64,000 nt of DNA. Source: CAVZQN01 sp963837395. GTDB lineage: Bacteria > Acidobacteriota > HRBIN11 > JAKEFK01. Shown here piece after piece: positions 62,757-64,000 of the stretch. The translations under genes were made by a program, and so were the position numbers. The stretch lies in NCBI GenBank assembly GCA_963837395.1, contig CAWINI010000003.1:930001-994000 (forward strand), written 5' to 3'. Every line of letters begins with the position of its first letter. Position 1 is the stretch's first letter. The notes under the pieces are model-generated. The model worked only from the letters and a program-made list of their open reading frames with translations, was not told the origin of the DNA and did not search any database.

Positions 62757-63718
62757 GACGCAAAAACTCCGCGAGTTGCATCATCAGGCGGCGGAAAAGG
62801 GGATTCTAAGGCTTCGGCGCGGGCTTGATCTAATTCCTTATCAATCTGTTCTTCCATTTTCCGGATTTCTGTTTCATCGGTAATTTTTTCTTCTAACAAA
62901 AATCTTGTGAAGCGAGTTACCGGATCTTTCTCAGTCCATTCTTGAAGCTGTTCGCGCGGGACATATCGTGCATCATCATGTTCAGCATGCCCTTTCCTGC
63001 GGAACGTTACACATTCCATTAAGAACGGTCCTTTGCCATCTAAACACAATTGCCGCGCTTTTACAGTGGCTTCATACACACCAAGCACATCATTCCCATC
63101 GACTTGCGCAAACGGAATGTTGTAGCCAGCGGCGCGATCTACAAGATTTTTTAAGTTGGATTGTTTGCTCACCGGTGTTGAATATGCATATTGATTATTT
63201 TCAATCACAAGTATGAATGGAAGATGAAGAACTGAAGCGAAATTCATTCCTTCATGAAAATCGCCAGTGGATATTCCTCCATCACCGATGTATGTAAGTG
63301 ACACCATTTTTTTGCCAGTCATTTTGCCCGCGAGTGCAACACCAGCCATGATCGGAACTTGCGGTCCAATGATGCTGATTGGAGCGACCATACCGCGTTT
63401 GATATCACCAAAATGCAAAGTCGTATCTTTGCCGCGAGTTGGACCGTCAATTCTTGCAAGGTACTGACAAAAAATTTCCTTTGGTTTGTAACCTTTAATC
63501 AAAACGGATGCGATGTTTCGAATCACCGGCGCAACAACATCATCCGGACCTAACGCATATGTTGTTCCAGTAGAGATCGCTTCTTGACCTAAGCTGCTGT
63601 AAAAGCCGCCATAAATTTTGCCTTGCTTGTACAACTCAACAAGTTTTTCTTCAAGACGGCGGGTCTGCTTCATGAAAAACAGCAAATCCATATACTGCTT
63701 TTTTTGGAGAGATAGCAT
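62753..63718 (-). CDS. 2-oxo acid dehydrogenase E1 alpha subunit
   Basis: A 321-residue thiamine-diphosphate enzyme subunit. TPP motif IGDGGISTGDFHEGMNFASV followed by ENNQYAYSTP, and the phosphorylation-loop region RKGHAEHDDARYVP. It joins E1 beta in the complex that decarboxylates pyruvate, branched-chain keto acids or acetoin. Its last residues (GVFAS) and stop are coded by a border repeat. The Lpd gene ends 6 bases upstream of it on this strand. Confidence 0.95.
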   Translation of the reverse strand: MLSLQKKQYMDLLFFMKQTRRLEEKLVELYKQGKIYGGFYSSLGQEAISTGTTYALGPDDVVAPVIRNIASVLIKGYKPKEIFCQYLARIDGPTRGKDTTLHFGDIKRGMVAPISIIGPQVPIMAGVALAGKMTGKKMVSLTYIGDGGISTGDFHEGMNFASVLHLPFILVIENNQYAYSTPVSKQSNLKNLVDRAAGYNIPFAQVDGNDVLGVYEATVKARQLCLDGKGPFLMECVTFRRKGHAEHDDARYVPREQLQEWTEKDPVTRFTRFLLEEKITDETEIRKMEEQIDKELDQARAEALESPFPPPDDATRGVFAS

Positions 63719-63724
63719 CGGAAA

Positions 63725-64000
63725 CTACTGACGGTTTACAATGTGAATCGCTTCACCTAATGAAGCTTTGGCTGCTTCCATCATCGCTTCGGGCAATGTT
63801 GGATGTGCATGAACTGTTAGCGCAATATCTTCCACACTCGATCCCATTTCAATCGCGAGTGCAGCTTCTGCAATAAGATCGGAAGCACCTGCTCCTATGA
63901 TATGGCAACCGAGAACTTGTTTGCTTTCTTTATCAAAAATGAATTTGACATAACCTTCAGTTTGAAGTTGAGTTGCCGGACGTGCAATTGCAGCAAACGG
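63725..64000 (-). CDS. lpdA: dihydrolipoyl dehydrogenase, C-terminal part
   Basis: The last 91 residues of an E3 flavoprotein that reoxidises lipoyl groups; the N-terminal part is off the right edge. The dimerisation domain shows EGYVKFIFDKESKQVLGCHI, IGAGASDLIAEAALAIEMG and the catalytic VHAHPTLPEAMMEAAKA with the His and Glu of the active-site base. TAG stop at 63725-63727 and E1 alpha starts 6 bases later, so lpd heads the operon seen in this window. Confidence 0.95.
   Translation of the reverse strand, partial: PFAAIARPATQLQTEGYVKFIFDKESKQVLGCHIIGAGASDLIAEAALAIEMGSSVEDIALTVHAHPTLPEAMMEAAKASLGEAIHIVNRQ

Noticed and set aside
1..64000. CRISPR arrays, tRNA or rRNA genes, integrases, phage genes
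   Set aside because: I saw no regularly spaced identical repeats, no acceptor or T-loop patterns and no such proteins. The repeat blocks at gene borders lack unique spacers.

Overview
The window looks like a chromosomal segment of an uncultured member of the Acidobacteriota or a close relative, of moderate to low GC. The main pointers are a PadR regulator fused operon-style to an 863-residue acidobacterial duplicated orphan permease (ADOP) at 0.6-3.6 kb, a CRTAC1/ASPIC-UnbV protein, secreted beta-propeller and PKD proteins, DinB paralogues and a single-polypeptide receiver-Ser/Thr kinase. Many outer-membrane or periplasmic proteins (Omp85, TPR lipoprotein, M16 pair, PBP1b-like enzyme) indicate a diderm envelope. 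I see no tRNA, rRNA, CRISPR array, transposase, phage gene or replication origin.

Layout. 0-9 kb: partial cupin gene, a decayed SRPBCC pseudogene, PadR-ADOP unit with its own operator, CPBP protease, sulfatase lipoprotein, DinB, bifunctional penicillin-binding protein. 9-14 kb: a KamB/NpmA-like rRNA methyltransferase, a small acidic ORF and a BlaI-type repressor, divergent from a secreted sugar dehydrogenase with PKD and Ig-like domains. 14-24.5 kb: SET protein, Mrp-DUF971, phosphofructokinase-glycogen phosphorylase-glycosyltransferase, then methyltransferase, APC permease and a cytosolic subtilase carrying a glycogen-binding domain. 24.5-41.5 kb: M16 protease pair, a possible sigma-54 micro-gene, a receiver-kinase-TPR regulator, threonine dehydratase, M14 peptidase, membrane glycosyltransferase, LOG protein, HflX and two envelope proteins. 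42-52.7 kb: metabolic and DNA-repair genes (NrnA, Nfo, Nth), a beta-oxidation pair, proline dehydrogenase, and a DedA-rhodanese gene with an in-frame TGA. 52.8-56.7 kb: a tightly coupled Rieske, metalloprotease and Omp85 unit. 56.7-64 kb: an alpha-keto acid dehydrogenase cluster (Lpd, E1 alpha, E1 beta, E2, LipB, threonine dehydratase), split by an inverted CRTAC1 gene.

Three signals stand out. (1) The DedA-rhodanese gene has TGA where the family has the cysteine of its YCTCPNE motif, a bacterial SECIS-like hairpin at the expected distance, and an open frame that ends in ATGA overlap with nth: a candidate selenoprotein. (2) Gene borders across the window carry families of short, near-periodic repeats that fold into hairpins and often supply the stop codon or the last or first residues of the neighbouring proteins; one locus (41.56-41.94 kb) is a nested palindromic element. 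(3) At least seven conserved genes carry single-base indels; three share the same change next to GGWCC sites, which suggests sequence error linked to base modification rather than true gene loss.
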